Of a DNA stretch of 64,000 bases, positions 46,670 to 57,524 are shown one piece after another. The DNA is from Zea mays (taxonomy: Eukaryota; Streptophyta; Magnoliopsida; Poales; Poaceae). Numbering within the stretch: position 1 is the first letter of the stretch; each line of letters starts with the position of its first letter. The stretch is from NCBI RefSeq assembly GCF_902167145.1, contig NC_050096.1:293706200-293770199 (forward strand). Direction: 5' to 3'. The notes under the pieces were generated by a model. The model saw nothing but the letters and a program-made list of their open reading frames with translations. It ran no database searches and was not told where the DNA came from. The translations under genes were made by a program, and so were the position numbers.

Positions 46670-49600
46670 AAAGCAGTGCTCGTCGACTTCCTCCGCGCAA
46701 ACGCCGACATTTTCGCGTGGAGTCCCTCAGATATGCCCGGCATACCGAGGGATGTCGCCGAGCACTCGCTGGATATCCGAGCTGGAGCCCGACCCATGAA
46801 GCAGCCTCTGCGCCGATTCGACGAAGAAAAGCGCAGAGCCATAGGCGAGGAGATCCACAAGCTAATGGCGGCAGGGTTCATCAAAGAGGTATTCCATCCC
46901 GAATGGCTTGCCAACCCTGTGCTTGTGAGAAAGAAAGGAGGGAAATGGCGGAGGTGTGTAGACTACACTGGTCTAAACAAAGCATGTCCGAAAGTTCCCT
47001 ACCCTCTGCCTCGCATCGATCAAATCGTGGATTCCACTGCTGGGTGCGAAACCCTGTCTTTCCTTGATGCCTACTCAGGGTATCACCAAATCCGGATGAA
47101 AGAGTCCGACCAGCTCGCGACTTCTTTCATCACACCTTTCGGCATGTACTGCTATGTTACCATGCCGTTAGGTTTGAGGAATGTGGGTGCGACATACCAA
47201 AGGTGCATGAACCACGTGTTCGGCGAACACATTGGCCGAACGGTCGAGGCCTACGTCGATGACATCGTAGTCAAGACGAGGAAAGCCTCCAACCTCCTTT
47301 CCGACCTTGGAACGACATTCCGATGTCTCAAGGCGAAAGGTGTAAAACTCAATCTCGAGAAGTGTGTCTTCGGGGTCCCCCGAGGCATGCTCTTGGGGTT
47401 CATCGTCTCCGAGCGGGGCATCGAGGCCAACCCGGAGAAGATCGCGGCCATCACCAGTATGGGGCCCATCAAGGACTTGAAAGGCGTACAGAGGGTCACG
47501 GGATGCCTTGCGGCTCTGAGCCGTTTCATCTCGCGCCTCGGCGAAAGAGGCCTGCCTCTGTACCGCCTCTTAAGGAAGGCCGAGTGCTTCACTTGGACCC
47601 CTGAGGCCGAGGAAGCCCTCGGGAACTTGAAGACGCTCCTCACGAACGCGCCCATCTTGGTGCCCCCGCTGCCGAAGAAGCCCTCTTGATCTACGTCGCC
47701 GCTACCACTCAGGTGGTTAGCGTCGCGATTGTGGCTGAGAGACGAGAAGAGGGGCATGCATTACCCGTCCAGAGGCCAGTCTACTTCATCAGTGAGGTAC
47801 TGTCCGAGACCAAGATCCGCTACCCACAAATTCAGAAGCTGCTGTACGCGGTGATCCTGACGCGGCGGAAGTTGCGACACTACTTCGAGTCTCATCCGGT
47901 AACTGTGGTGTCATCCTTTCCCCTGGGGGAGATCATCCAGTGCCGAGAGGCCTCGGGTAGAATTGCAAAGTGGGCGGTGGAAATCATGGGCGAAACGATC
48001 TCGTTCGCCCCTCGGAAGGCCATCAAGTCCCAGGTCTTGGCGGACTTTATGGCTGAATGGGTCGATACCCAGCTCCCAACAGCTCCGATCCAACCGGAAC
48101 TCTTGACCATGTTTTTCGACGGGTCGCTGATGAAGACAGGAGCGAGCGCAGGCCTGCTCTTCATCTCGCCCCTCGGGAAGCACCTACGCTACGTGCTACG
48201 CCTCCATTTCCCGGCGTCCAACAATGTGGCCGAGTACGAGGCTCTGGTCAACGGGTTGCGCATCGCCATCGAGCTAGGGGTCCGATGCCTCGACGCTCGC
48301 GGTGACTCGTAGCTCGTCATCAACCAAGTCATGAAGAACTCCCACTACCGCGATCCGAAGATGGAAGCCTACTGCGATGAGGTTCGGTGCCTGGAAGACA
48401 AGTTCTACGGGCTCGAGCTCAACCACATCGCCCGTCGCTACAACGATACTGCGGACGAGCTGGTAAAATAGCCTCGGGGCAAACAATGGTTCCCCCGGAC
48501 GTCTTCTCCCGAGACCTACATCAACCCTCCGTCAAGATCGACGACACACCCGAGCCCGAGAAGGCCTCGGCCCAGCCCGAGGCACCCTCGGCTCGGTCCG
48601 AGGCACCCTCGGCTCCGCCCGAGGTATCCTCGGCCCCCGAGGGTGAGGCACTGCGCGTCGAGGAGGAGCGGAACGGGGCCTCGCCTAATCGAAACTGGCA
48701 GACCCCGTACCTGCAATATCTCCACCGAGGAGAGCTACCCCTCAACCGAGCTGAAGCTCGGCGGTTGGCGCGACGCGCCAAGTCGTTCGTCTTGCTGGGA
48801 GACGGGAAGGAGCTCTACCACCGCAGCCCCTCAGGCATCCTCCAGCGATGCATTTCCATCGCCGAAGGCCAGGAGCTCTTACAAGAGATACACTCGAGGG
48901 CTTGCGGCCATCACGCAGCACCTCGATCCCTTGTTGGAAACGCCTTCCGACAAGGCTTCTACTGGCCAACCGCGGTTGCCGACGCCACTAGAATTGTCCG
49001 CACCTGCCAAGGGTGTCAATTCTATGCAAGGCAGACCCACCTGCCCGCTCAGGCTCTACAGACCATACCCATCACCTGGTCGTTTGCTGTGTGGGGTCTG
49101 GACCTCGTCGGCCCCTTGCAGAAGGCACCCGGGGGCTACACGCACCTGTTGGTCGCCATCGACAAATTCTCCAAGTGGATCGAGGTCCGACCCCTAAACA
49201 GCATCAGGTCCGAACAGGCGGTGGCGTTCTTCACCAACATCATCCATCGCTTTGGGGTCCCGAACTCCATCATCACCGACAATGGCACCCATTTCACCGG
49301 CAGAAAGTTCCTGGACTTCTGCGAGGATCACCACATTCGGGTGGACTGGGCCGCCATGGATCACCCCATGACGAATGGGCAAGTAGAGCGTGCCAACGGC
49401 ATGATCCTGCAAGGGCTCAAGCCGCGGATCTACAACGACCTCAACAAGTTCGGCGGGCGATGGATGAAGGAGCTCCCCTCGGTGGTCTGGAGTCTGAGGA
49501 CAATGCCGAGCCGAGCCACGGGCTTCACACCGTTCTTTCTAGTCTATGGAGCCGAGGTCATCTTGCCCACAGACTTAGAATACGGTTCCCTGAGGACGAG

Positions 49601-49931
49601 GGCCTACGCCGACCGAAGCAATCGAGCTAATCGATAAGACTCACTGGACCAGCTGGAAGAGGCTCGGGACATGGCCTTACTACACTCGACGCGGTACCAG
49701 CAGTCCCTGCGACGCTACCACGCCCGAGGGGTTCGGTCCCGAGACCTCCAGGTGGGCGACCTGGTGCTTCGGCTGCGACAAGACGGGCGGCACAAGCTCA
49801 CGCCTCCCTAGGAAGGGCCGTTCGTCATCGCCAAGGTTCTGAAGCCCGGAACGTACAAGCTGGCCAACAGTCAAGGCGAGGTCTACGACAACGCTTGGAA
49901 CATCCGCCAGCTACGTCGCTTCTACCCTTAA
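46670..49931 (+). pseudogene. pol: pol (RT, dual RNase H, integrase) of element D, frameshifted
   Basis: RT is open from the UAG to about 47665 with YVDD at 47252-47263. A small indel there shifts to frame 1 (first RNase H and archaeal-type RNase H, 47686-48310). TAG 48310-48312 falls in the RNase H motif RGDS, at the same codon as A 5655. A 1-base loss near 48462 shifts to frame 3, where the integrase is open to TAA 49635 with CQGCQFY, GLDLVGP, TDNGTHF and NGQVERANG, so its DDE triad is intact. Further TAG 49809-49811 (also present in C). End at TAA 49929-49931. A 6-bp in-frame deletion lies near 49784. Confidence 0.92.
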
Positions 49932-51241
49932 TATGCTTTCAAGTCATTCATACACCTCGGTCACACACGAAGTCTAGTCATCAAGGAAGGGTCAGCCTTG
50001 CCTCGGCAAAGCCCGACCCTCCCTCGGGGGCTAGAAGGGGGGAACCCTCTCTGCGTCAAAATTTTCCTCGGAAAAATATCTTTTCTGCCAGAATGTCTTT
50101 CGTGCTTTTCGACTACTTCGAAAGTGGATCCTGAAAACGACGGAGTACACGTAAGCAGCCAAGGTTGACCGAGCCGAGGGACTCCTACGCCTTCGGGATA
50201 CGGATACCTCACTCATCACCTTCTGTGATAAGTAACTCACGCTCGGATAAGTGATTCCATGGACCAAACAAGTCTTCACGCTCGGAAACACCTCTGCCGA
50301 AATGATTTTTCGGGCCTTCTCGACTACGTCGGTGACAGAACCCTATGGACGAGTAAGAGTGCACGTAAGCGGCAAGGCCGACCGAGCCGAGGGATTCCTA
50401 CGCCTCCGGGATACGGATACCTCACTCATCACCTTCCATGAAAAGTAACTCTCGCTCGGACAAACAATTCTGTTACCCACAAATAAGTCCAGATACTCGA
50501 AACAAGAGGAAAAGAAACGCAGCTTTACAACACGGCGACAGTATGTTTGGGCCTCGACGGCCGCAGAAAACATACGCACACTACGAGGTAACCCGATCCT
50601 GTAGGCTCGGATCTTAACAGTTGAAGGGAGCAGCAGCACCCTCGGTGTCAACTACACCTTCGGCGAGGTCCGGCCTAGCCTCGGACGGCGACGCGGTCGG
50701 AGGATCTCCACCCTGAAGGACGACATCAGCACCATGCCCGGACCATCACCGGCGGGGTCTTCTCCAGGAATCCGGCTCGAGCAGACGGCTCGGCCGGCCA
50801 CCCCGAAGCCTCAGCCAGCTATCCCCCGAGGACATCAGCCCAGCCCGTGGCCTCGGCAACTCAATTCTGGCGTCGGTCCCGCCAAGTGGACGACCCGGCC
50901 AGGTTCCGGCCGATCAAGTCATCTTTTCGAGCCAACTCCGCCTTTGTCCGTGCTGACACCGCTACCTCTGGCTTCGGCTCATCGAAGAGCGGCTGAGGGT
51001 TCCTTTAACTAGGCAAGAGAAGCCTCAGACAGCAAGACCGACCGAGCCGAGGGACTCCTACGCCTCCGGGATACGGATACCTCACTCGTCACCTTCGCAC
51101 GAGGCGACTCACGCTTGGTAAAGCGGTTCAGATAGCCTACAGGCGAGTCTTAGTGCTCGAAATGAGGGAAAAACACGGCTCCGTGCCGAAAATACATACA
51201 TGTTCAGGCCCCGACAGCCGCAATGAACAAGACACCGGCAC

Positions 51242-52252
51242 TCAAAGTGCCATCACAAACGGAACTCCGGTTCCACCTCCGCAGGTACAAACAACCCCAC
51301 ACGATTGGGGGGGCCTGCGGAGCAACAGAAGGCCGACGGGTCGCCCACTGTCGCCCGCTCCAGCAGCAGCGACAACGACCTCCGCTCCGGGTGGCCGAAC
51401 TGCAGCAGCGATGGCCTCAGGGCGGACGCCTCTGCAACAATGCCCTCGCCCGCATCTACGATCGAGGGGCGAGGACAAGTACAAAGAGCCGGAGGCCCGG
51501 GGCACGGATGGTGGCGGTGATCCCGCCGGCGACGAGGACTTCTCCAGCCGCCACCTCAGCACCGACGACGGGAGTCGTCTGCCCACCGGCAGATCCCCAC
51601 TCGGATCCTCCCGGACGAGCGGAGCACCGACCTCCGCGCAGAGGCGCCGTACCGGGGCAAAGGCAGGACAGCCCCAGAACACGAACGTCGCCCTAGCAGC
51701 GCGCGACGTCTTGGGCGGTCCTCCGGTGCGCGCGGCGCAACAACCGCCCTTGCGGCGAGAGGAGGCACCGGGAGCCAAGCCAGAGCCAGCTAAGCCAGCG
51801 AGCCCGGCGTGCTGAAGCTGACGACGCTCGCCGCCGATCGGCCCCATGCTGTCGAAGTCCGCCCCTCCCGCCAGGCCAGTGAGCGTCCTCTCCCTTGAAT
51901 GCTGAAGGAGAGGCTGACCCACGAACCCGCGCGGGAGGTAGAGCTCCTGCTCAGCCTGGCCTCTGCCCCAGCAAGGATGACGAAGATCCTTGAAACTAAG
52001 GGCGGGACCAAGATCGCAGCCCGACTTGCTTCTCCCCACCCAGGAACTGGTGGTCACCGTCTTGGGAGACCACCGGCGAGGGGGTGCGGCCGGGCTGCCT
52101 GATGAAAATCCTTGAAGCCGAACGATGGCTGAAAGGTACCAACTTCCACGAAGTTGCGTTCCTCCAACGGCAAGGCGGAAGGATTGCGGGTGTTCCCCAT
52201 CCGGGGGCTCAGAAGGTGGAAAGACGCGATGCATAAGGGAGCGCGAAGACAT
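51242..52252 (-). CDS. Antisense ORF in spacer of element D (336 aa, unknown)
   Basis: ATG at 52252-52250 in the context GACCATGT, aligned to the C start at 32098. The first ~105 residues match A and C; the rest is GC-rich, low-complexity (Ala, Gly, Arg, Pro) and specific to D, so only the N-terminal part is a candidate for a conserved protein. A TTTAAA box (minus) is at 52279-52287. No recognisable domain. Confidence 0.3.
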   Translation of the reverse strand: MSSRSLMHRVFPPSEPPDGEHPQSFRLAVGGTQLRGSWYLSAIVRLQGFSSGSPAAPPRRWSPKTVTTSSWVGRSKSGCDLGPALSFKDLRHPCWGRGQAEQELYLPRGFVGQPLLQHSRERTLTGLAGGADFDSMGPIGGERRQLQHAGLAGLAGSGLAPGASSRRKGGCCAARTGGPPKTSRAARATFVFWGCPAFAPVRRLCAEVGAPLVREDPSGDLPVGRRLPSSVLRWRLEKSSSPAGSPPPSVPRASGSLYLSSPLDRRCGRGHCCRGVRPEAIAAAVRPPGAEVVVAAAGAGDSGRPVGLLLLRRPPQSCGVVCTCGGGTGVPFVMAL

Positions 52253-53179
52253 GGTCGCCTTTCAAGGGGATCACCCTCCTTTTAAAGGCGACTCTCCCCA
52301 CTTGCGTCCTCAGCCATCGCGGGCTGAGCCTTCTCCAACACGCTCCAAGGTCCTCCCCCTACGACACGGGGGCTGGGTCCCACGCGTCATGCAAGCTGGC
52401 CCAGGGCAGAAGAAGCCAAACCGCCGCGCGTGGTGCATGCAACTGCCCAGCGGTTACAAGCATTCCTCCACTTTCGCCCAGACCAGCGGGTGAAAGGGCG
52501 GACAGCCATGCAGTCGGCATGCAGCCGCGCCAAGTGGGCGCACCCCTCCGACTCCAACGCGCCCAGCATGTAGGCCCAGGCCCACACGTCATGCAACCGG
52601 CGCGTCGGTTGCTACGTGCGAGCAACTACACCACCCCTCGCGCCACTACCGCGCCTCCTCGATTGCGGAACCAGTACCGCGACTCGAGGCAACCCCGCGC
52701 ATGACCCAACAGCGCCAGCCAGGCGCATTGGTCACGGGCCAGTCAGCCGCGGGAGAAGGCGCGATGGTCGATGCGGCCAAAAATGGGCCGGCAGTAATGG
52801 CGGTGGTAGGAGAGCGGAAGTAGCGGTCACGTCGTCAGCCAAGCTCACGTCCCCTCATGGGACAGCGAGAGAACCCTCTCCCACGGCGTGAAGACGGCAC
52901 GCCCGTGTTCCGTTCCTCGAACGGCTCGCGCACGCGCAACGGCTGCCCTGCGAACCACTCGCCTCGTCGCATTAACTCCGCAGCAGGACAGGCGGCACCT
53001 TTGGCAGGAGAAGCGGGCGACGCTTCGCCTTCGCCATAACGACCGCGTCAAAAAAGGTGCACCACGTCGTTTCGATTTCGTATCCTTTTCCTTTTCCTCT
53101 TTCTCTCTCTTACAACAGGGACCGGGAAAGGGGGATACCCCGAAAAGGATCCTTCTCCGCGAAGGAAACGGGCCCCGAG

Positions 53180-53405
53180 CCCCCCTACTGATCAGAGGTT
53201 CGAAGGTTGGCCCCTCGGAGGGGTTCAACAGCCGTCTCAGAGCACTCGGGCTCCGCGCCCACTACTGGTCAGAGGTTTGAAGGTCGGCCCCTCGGAAGGG
53301 TTCAACGGCCGCCTCAGGCCACTCGGGCTCCACGCCCACTACTGATCAGGGGTTCGTAGGCTGGCCCTCGAAGGGTTCACAGCCGCCTCAGACACAGAGC
53401 GAGGG
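53180..53405 (+). repeat. 76-bp tandem repeat, spacer of element D
   Basis: Three units, core CTACTGATCAGAGGTTCGAAGG; counterpart of 10252-10481. Confidence 0.8.
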
Positions 53406-54112
53406 ATGACCCTGGGTACGTTCGATACATAACCAAGGCTCGGGCTACGCTCCCGAGGTACCCTAGGACATTTCCGAGACCAGCGGGAACGATCTTGTAA
53501 CGGAATCCCATCAGAGGGAGGCATCGAGCCCTCGGACCCCGTCAAAAGGGGATCGGGTCCGATAGATCACCCGCAGGTACTTTTGGAGCGCGCCTTCGGG
53601 CCTCTAGCCGACCCCTAACAAATGGGGCACGGGCGTCCACTCGGATTACCCGTCAGCAGCTCACTGGAGACACCATGTCCGGCGCCCTCCAAGGGCAACA
53701 TGGCGCTTTCCCCCCCTCCTCCTTGCGGAAAGGCGACGCAGGGGCGTATGTAAAAAAGTCGAGTCTGTCCCTGACCATCCTCTCGCTCTGTGCGGAGGCT
53801 CGAGGGCTGCTCTCGCAAAACCGGCTCCGGCCAAACCGTTGACAGCGTCAACATACCAGCCCGAGAACTTGGGACACGACCGTGCACCCAGGCTACGACC
53901 AGCTCGCATGAGGGAACAACCAGACCGTCCGAAGCATCGCGAAACGCATTAAGACCTCGAAGGAATCTAACCACTCCTCTTAGGCCTCGGGGGCTACACC
54001 CGGCGGGTGCGCTCGCGCGCACCCACCGGAACAAAACGCAACCGAGAAAGGTCGGTCTCCTTGCAAAAACGTGCGACAAAAGCCTCCAAGCGAGTATTAA
54101 CACTCCCTTCGA

Positions 54113-54126
54113 GGCTCGGGGGCTAC
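54113..54126 (+). other. Polypurine tract of element D
   Basis: GGCTCGGGGGCTAC before TGTCGGGG. Confidence 0.72.
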
Positions 54127-55743
54127 TGTCGGGGACCATAATTAGGCGTACCCTCAAGACTCCTAATCTCAGCTGGTAACCCCCATCAGCACAAAGCTGC
54201 AAAGGCCTGATGGGTACAATTAAGTCAAGGCTCAGTCCACTCAAGGGACACGATCTTGCATTACCCGAGCCCAGCCTCGGGCAAGGGCAGCCGACCCCGG
54301 AGGATTCACGTCTCGCCCGAGGACCCCCTCAAGCAACGGGCGCACCGTCGGCTCGCCCGAGGCCCAGTCTTCACCAAGAAGCAACCTTGGCCAAGTCGCC
54401 ACGCCGACCGACCGTATCGCAGGAGCATTTAATGCAAAGGTGGCCTGACACCTTATCCTGACGTGCGCCCTTCAGTCAATAGAGCCGAAGTGACCGCAGT
54501 CACTTCGCCGCTCCACTGACCGGCCTGACAAGAGGACAGCGTCGCCTGCGCCGCTCCGACTGATGTGCCGCTCGACAGAGCGAGGCTGACAGCAGCCAAG
54601 TCCGGCCTCAGGCGCCATAGGAAACTCTGCATCGCCCGACCCCAGGGCTCGGACTCGGGCTCAGCCCCAGAAGACGACGAACTCCGCTTCGCCCGACCCC
54701 AGGGCTCGGACTCGGGCTCAGCCCCGGAAGACGACGAACTCCGCTTCGCCCGACCCCAGGGCTCGGACTCGGGCTCAGCCCTAGAAGACAACAAACTCCG
54801 CTTCGCCCGACCCCAGGGCTCGGACTCGGGCTCAGCCCCGGAAGACGACAAACTCCGCTTCGCCCGACCCCAGGGCTCGGACTCGGGCTCAGCCCCGGAA
54901 GATGACGAACTCCGCATCGCCCGACCCCAGGGCTCGGACTCAGCCCTGGCCTCAGCCGACGGTCTCCGCCTCGCCCGACCCAGGGGCTCGGACTCGACCT
55001 CGGCCTCGGAAGACAGACTCGACCTCGACCTCGGAGGGGCCTCCACCTCGCCCAACCCAGGGCTCAGACCGACCACGTCACAGGAGGCGCCATCATTACC
55101 CTACCCCAAGCTAACTCAGGCTACGGGGAACAAGACCGGCGTCCCATCTAGCTCGTCTCGGTAAACAAGTAATGATGGCGCCCCACATGCTCTATGACGA
55201 CGGCGGCTCTCAGCCCCCTTACGGAAGCAAGGAGACGTCAGCAAGGACACGACAGCCCCGAGAGCTGTCCTTCCGCCAGGCTCCAGCGCTCCTCCGACGG
55301 CTACGACACCATACGAACCGGGTGCCAAAACCTCTCCGGCTGCCACGATGGCATGTACTTAGGGCACTAGCTCTCCTCCGCTAGACACGTTAGCACACTG
55401 CTACACCCCCCATTGTACACCTGGATCCTTTCCTTATGCCTATAAAAGGAAGGTACAGGGCCCTCTTACAGAGGGTTGGCCGCGCGGGGAAGGACAGGAC
55501 GGCGCTCGTGTAAGCTCGCTCGCTCCCTCCCGCGCGGACGCTTGTAACCCCCTACTGCAAGCGCACCCGACCTGGGCGCGGGACAAACACGAAGGTCGCG
55601 GGTTTCCCCTTTGACGCATGTCTCCCTCCGGCTTCTTCTCCCCCCCTTCGCGCTCCGTCTCGCGCCGACCCATCTGGGCTGGGGCACGCGGCGACAATTT
55701 ACTCGTCGGTCCAGGGACCCCCCCCGGGTTCGAAACGACGACA
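54127..55743 (+). repeat. 3' LTR of element D (1,617 bp)
   Basis: TGTCGGGGACCATAATTAGG to GAAACGACGACA. It contains about five to six 57-bp units (54630-54960) and a TATA box at 55441-55448. It differs from the 5' LTR by roughly 3% plus one tandem unit. Confidence 0.96.
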
Positions 55744-55748
55744 AGTCT
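55744..55748. other. Target-site duplication of element D (right)
   Basis: AGTCT, identical to 16786-16790. The original site reads ...GAGTCT then GTAATGGGC. Confidence 0.95.
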
Positions 55749-55760
55749 GTAATGGGCTAA

Positions 55761-55945
55761 CACTACAGGAATTCTGAAGATTTCCGTCGGCCAGGGTAAC
55801 TCCCGTCGGCCAGGGTAAAGACCGACGAGAATAAGGTAATTCCCGTTGGCTACCTAACAGCCGACGAGCATTATATTAACTTATTCCCGTCGGCCTGTGT
55901 TAGGGCCGACGAGAATTATATTAACTCCTGTCGGCCTGTGACTCG
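55761..55945 (+). mobile_element. Terminus of a CACTA (En/Spm-type) DNA transposon
   Basis: CACTACAGGAATTC at 55761, preceded by a possible 3-bp duplication TAA, followed by about five subterminal repeats containing CCCGTCGGCC, several paired with GCCGACGAGAAT in inverted orientation. The CACTA ends plus short subterminal repeats are the hallmark of this superfamily. No matching TGTAGTG end or transposase is visible, so this is a fragment or its other end was lost. It starts only 12 bp from element D. Confidence 0.75.
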
Positions 55946-56295
55946 CGAAGAGCTTATCTCTTCACGACTCTCTATACATATGATCTCTTGACTGCATTAA
56001 TTATGTAGAGACTCAGGGTTGTATCATTCAGTCCCTTAACTGTCTCTTGTACCTAGAAAATCGTTTGAAGGTCGCTAGGTTGTACACGCCTTATAAAGTA
56101 GTAGAGATACATATTCCATAGACAACGAGAAAATCAGTCTGGGATGCATTTTTTTCTTAAGGATTAAATATATATTCCAAAGAAAAAACATACGTGTAAA
56201 GAAAAATTGTTGAGAGCATGTGGAAGGAAAAACAAGTACTCGTGGACAGGGGTGAATGTACTAAATAGCTGCTAAGGCATCAGTACAGAAATCTC
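55946..56295. other. AT-rich DNA, possibly interior of the CACTA fragment
   Basis: No ORF or motif recognised. Confidence 0.4.
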
Positions 56296-56297
56296 AA

Positions 56298-56400
56298 AAA
56301 AATTTGGACCATTTCTCGATTTGTGCGTGTCATCCTTGCGCAGGGGCCATGCTAATCTTCTCTGTATCATTCCAATTTTATCGGATGTCTCCGAAGAGAC
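56298..56400 (-). ncRNA. U6: U6 spliceosomal snRNA gene (or recent pseudogene)
   Basis: The reverse complement gives a complete ~103-nt U6: 5' stem-loop GTCTCTTCGGAGAC, ATCCGATAAAATTGGAA, the ACAGAGA box (GATACAGAGAAGATTAGC), ATGGCCCCTGCGCAAGG, GACACGCACAAATCG and AAATGGTCC, then a T7 run (A run at 56296-56302), a Pol III terminator. Compared with the plant consensus as I recall it, the only differences are two stem-loop bases that keep pairing (C-G to U-A) and one C to T before the ACAGAGA box. U6 forms the catalytic core of the spliceosome with U2. A TATA element lies 23-28 bp upstream, but the plant upstream sequence element (TCCCACATCG) is not evident, so expression is uncertain. Confidence 0.88.
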
Positions 56401-56422
56401 AAAACGGTTGTCGCAGCTGAGC

Positions 56423-56428
56423 TTATAA
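56423..56428 (-). promoter_or_regulatory. TATA-like element upstream of U6
   Basis: Minus-strand TTATAAGC, with TATAAG 23-28 bp before the U6 5' G, matching the spacing of plant Pol III snRNA TATA boxes. No recognisable USE 30-35 bp further up. Confidence 0.45.
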
Positions 56429-56799
56429 GCCGGTTTTGGCATCGTTCACTGGCCGGTCTGGTACTAATTATCGGTTAGTTGCTCGTTCCCTTCCCCACAA
56501 GCCGTTAATGACGACGCCACGCCGCGTGGGGGTGGATCAGTGGATGGAGCTCCCTAGTGGACATCGCAAGCTCACGTGCTGACGTGCACAGCGTCGTGTT
56601 TTGCAAAAGACCATTGCCAGTTTGCCACGAACTATTTCGTCAGGGGCCATAAAGATTGTCAGCTGGATAGAAAATAAATGACAAGTATTTTTTAGACTAA
56701 AAAAGAGGTAAAACACAATAGTGTACCTGGCTGGCAAAAGAGAGAGAGATGGTTCTTTTTTTTTTGCCGCATGGACCAAGGCTACCTCAGTTTATGCTA
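56429..56799. other. Unclassified DNA
   Basis: No gene or repeat recognised; short poly-T run near 56755-56765. Confidence 0.4.
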
Positions 56800-57524
56800 C
56801 TGGCCAATCTGATGATCAACTAAGAGACAGACAGGGCTATGCAATTTTGTTAGAACGATTATTCTAAAAAAAAGGTCCGTCCACAGTTTTGCATTATTGG
56901 AAGGTTCTTCGTGATGAACCCGCCAAGTGGCATGCAATCTTGGTGAAAACTGATAAGTGAAACAAAAGAAGGTTGGGTGATGGAGATGTGACAAATGGTA
57001 TCTTAGGATGTGTTTGGTTGCGAGACAGACAAGACACAGACGTTCCCTGATATCCTCTCTTGTCCCTCCAGTTCTGAGGGATAATTGGGGACAACACTGA
57101 GATAGTCATGTCCCAACCCTTGACCCTAAACCAAACGATATTATTTGATAGATCGTACCGTATCGTCTCATCTTGTCATTGCAACCAAACGCACCCTTAA
57201 TTAGGAGGAACAACCCATGGGGACAAAAGAAGCAAAGAAACACCACTATGGTAAAGGTAAAGCCAAAGATGATGTCACTAGCTTAGACAAAAATTCTAAG
57301 AAATATATTGATGTTCAGGCTGCTGCTACTAAGCGACATGGGGAGTTTTTGGAGACCCAACAGCGTGTCTGTGATGCAAAGGTTGAAGCAACAAGTTTGA
57401 GGAGAGGGGTTGTTTTGCTAGAATCATATCGAAGAATGATGAACATGAACACTAAGGAGATGACCGATGAGATGAAAGCTGAGCACACCATAGGGTTGGA
57501 GATTTTGAGGGATAAGCTGATTGA
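56800..57524 (+). pseudogene. Remnant of a PIF ORF1-like / NAM-associated-domain gene, split by a MITE
   Basis: Upstream of the MITE, one frame reads LHYWKVLRDEPAKWHAI, resembling the NAM-associated C-terminal domain found with Myb/SANT-like ORF1 proteins. Downstream (from 57217) an open stretch of about 100 codons continues the expected order: KEAKKHHYGKGKAKDD, YIDVQAAATKRHGEFLETQQ, DAKVEATSLR, then LLESYRRMMNMNTKEMTDEMKAEH. The second half is probably coiled coil. The two halves are separated by the MITE at 57006-57196, the first half contains stops, and no N-terminal Myb part is seen. The end at about 57524 abuts the putative PIF element terminus. Confidence 0.55.
57006..57196. mobile_element. 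Tourist-like MITE (191 bp)
   Basis: Starts GGATGTGTTTGGTTGC and ends GCAACCAAACGCACCC: 16-bp terminal inverted repeats with two mismatches. Flanked on both sides by TTA (57003-57005 and 57197-57199), the target duplication of PIF/Harbinger-mobilised MITEs. Non-coding interior. Confidence 0.9.

Larger units (their letters stand above)
49932..54112 (+). other. Non-coding 3' spacer of element D
   Basis: About 4.2 kb. Dispersed motif GAGCCGAGGGACTCCTACGCC near 50166, 50377 and 51038; antisense ORF 51242-52252; 76-bp tandem repeat 53180-53405. It contains a segment (about 51480-51960) without clear counterpart in A or C, which lengthens the antisense ORF. Confidence 0.78.
16791..55743 (+). mobile_element. 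Element D: Tat-lineage LTR retrotransposon, host of the nest, decayed
   Basis: 5' LTR (16791-16955 plus 42029-43414), PBS, gag-protease (43475-46669), pol (46670-49931), spacer, PPT, 3' LTR (54127-55743), flanked by AGTCT on both sides. Removing the nested element C (16956-42023) and one copy of its duplication gives an element of about 13.9 kb. Its LTRs differ by about 3% by eye count over the compared parts, older than C and E, as required. It belongs to the same subfamily as element A: near-identical layout, and both share a UAG in the RNase H. Confidence 0.95.
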
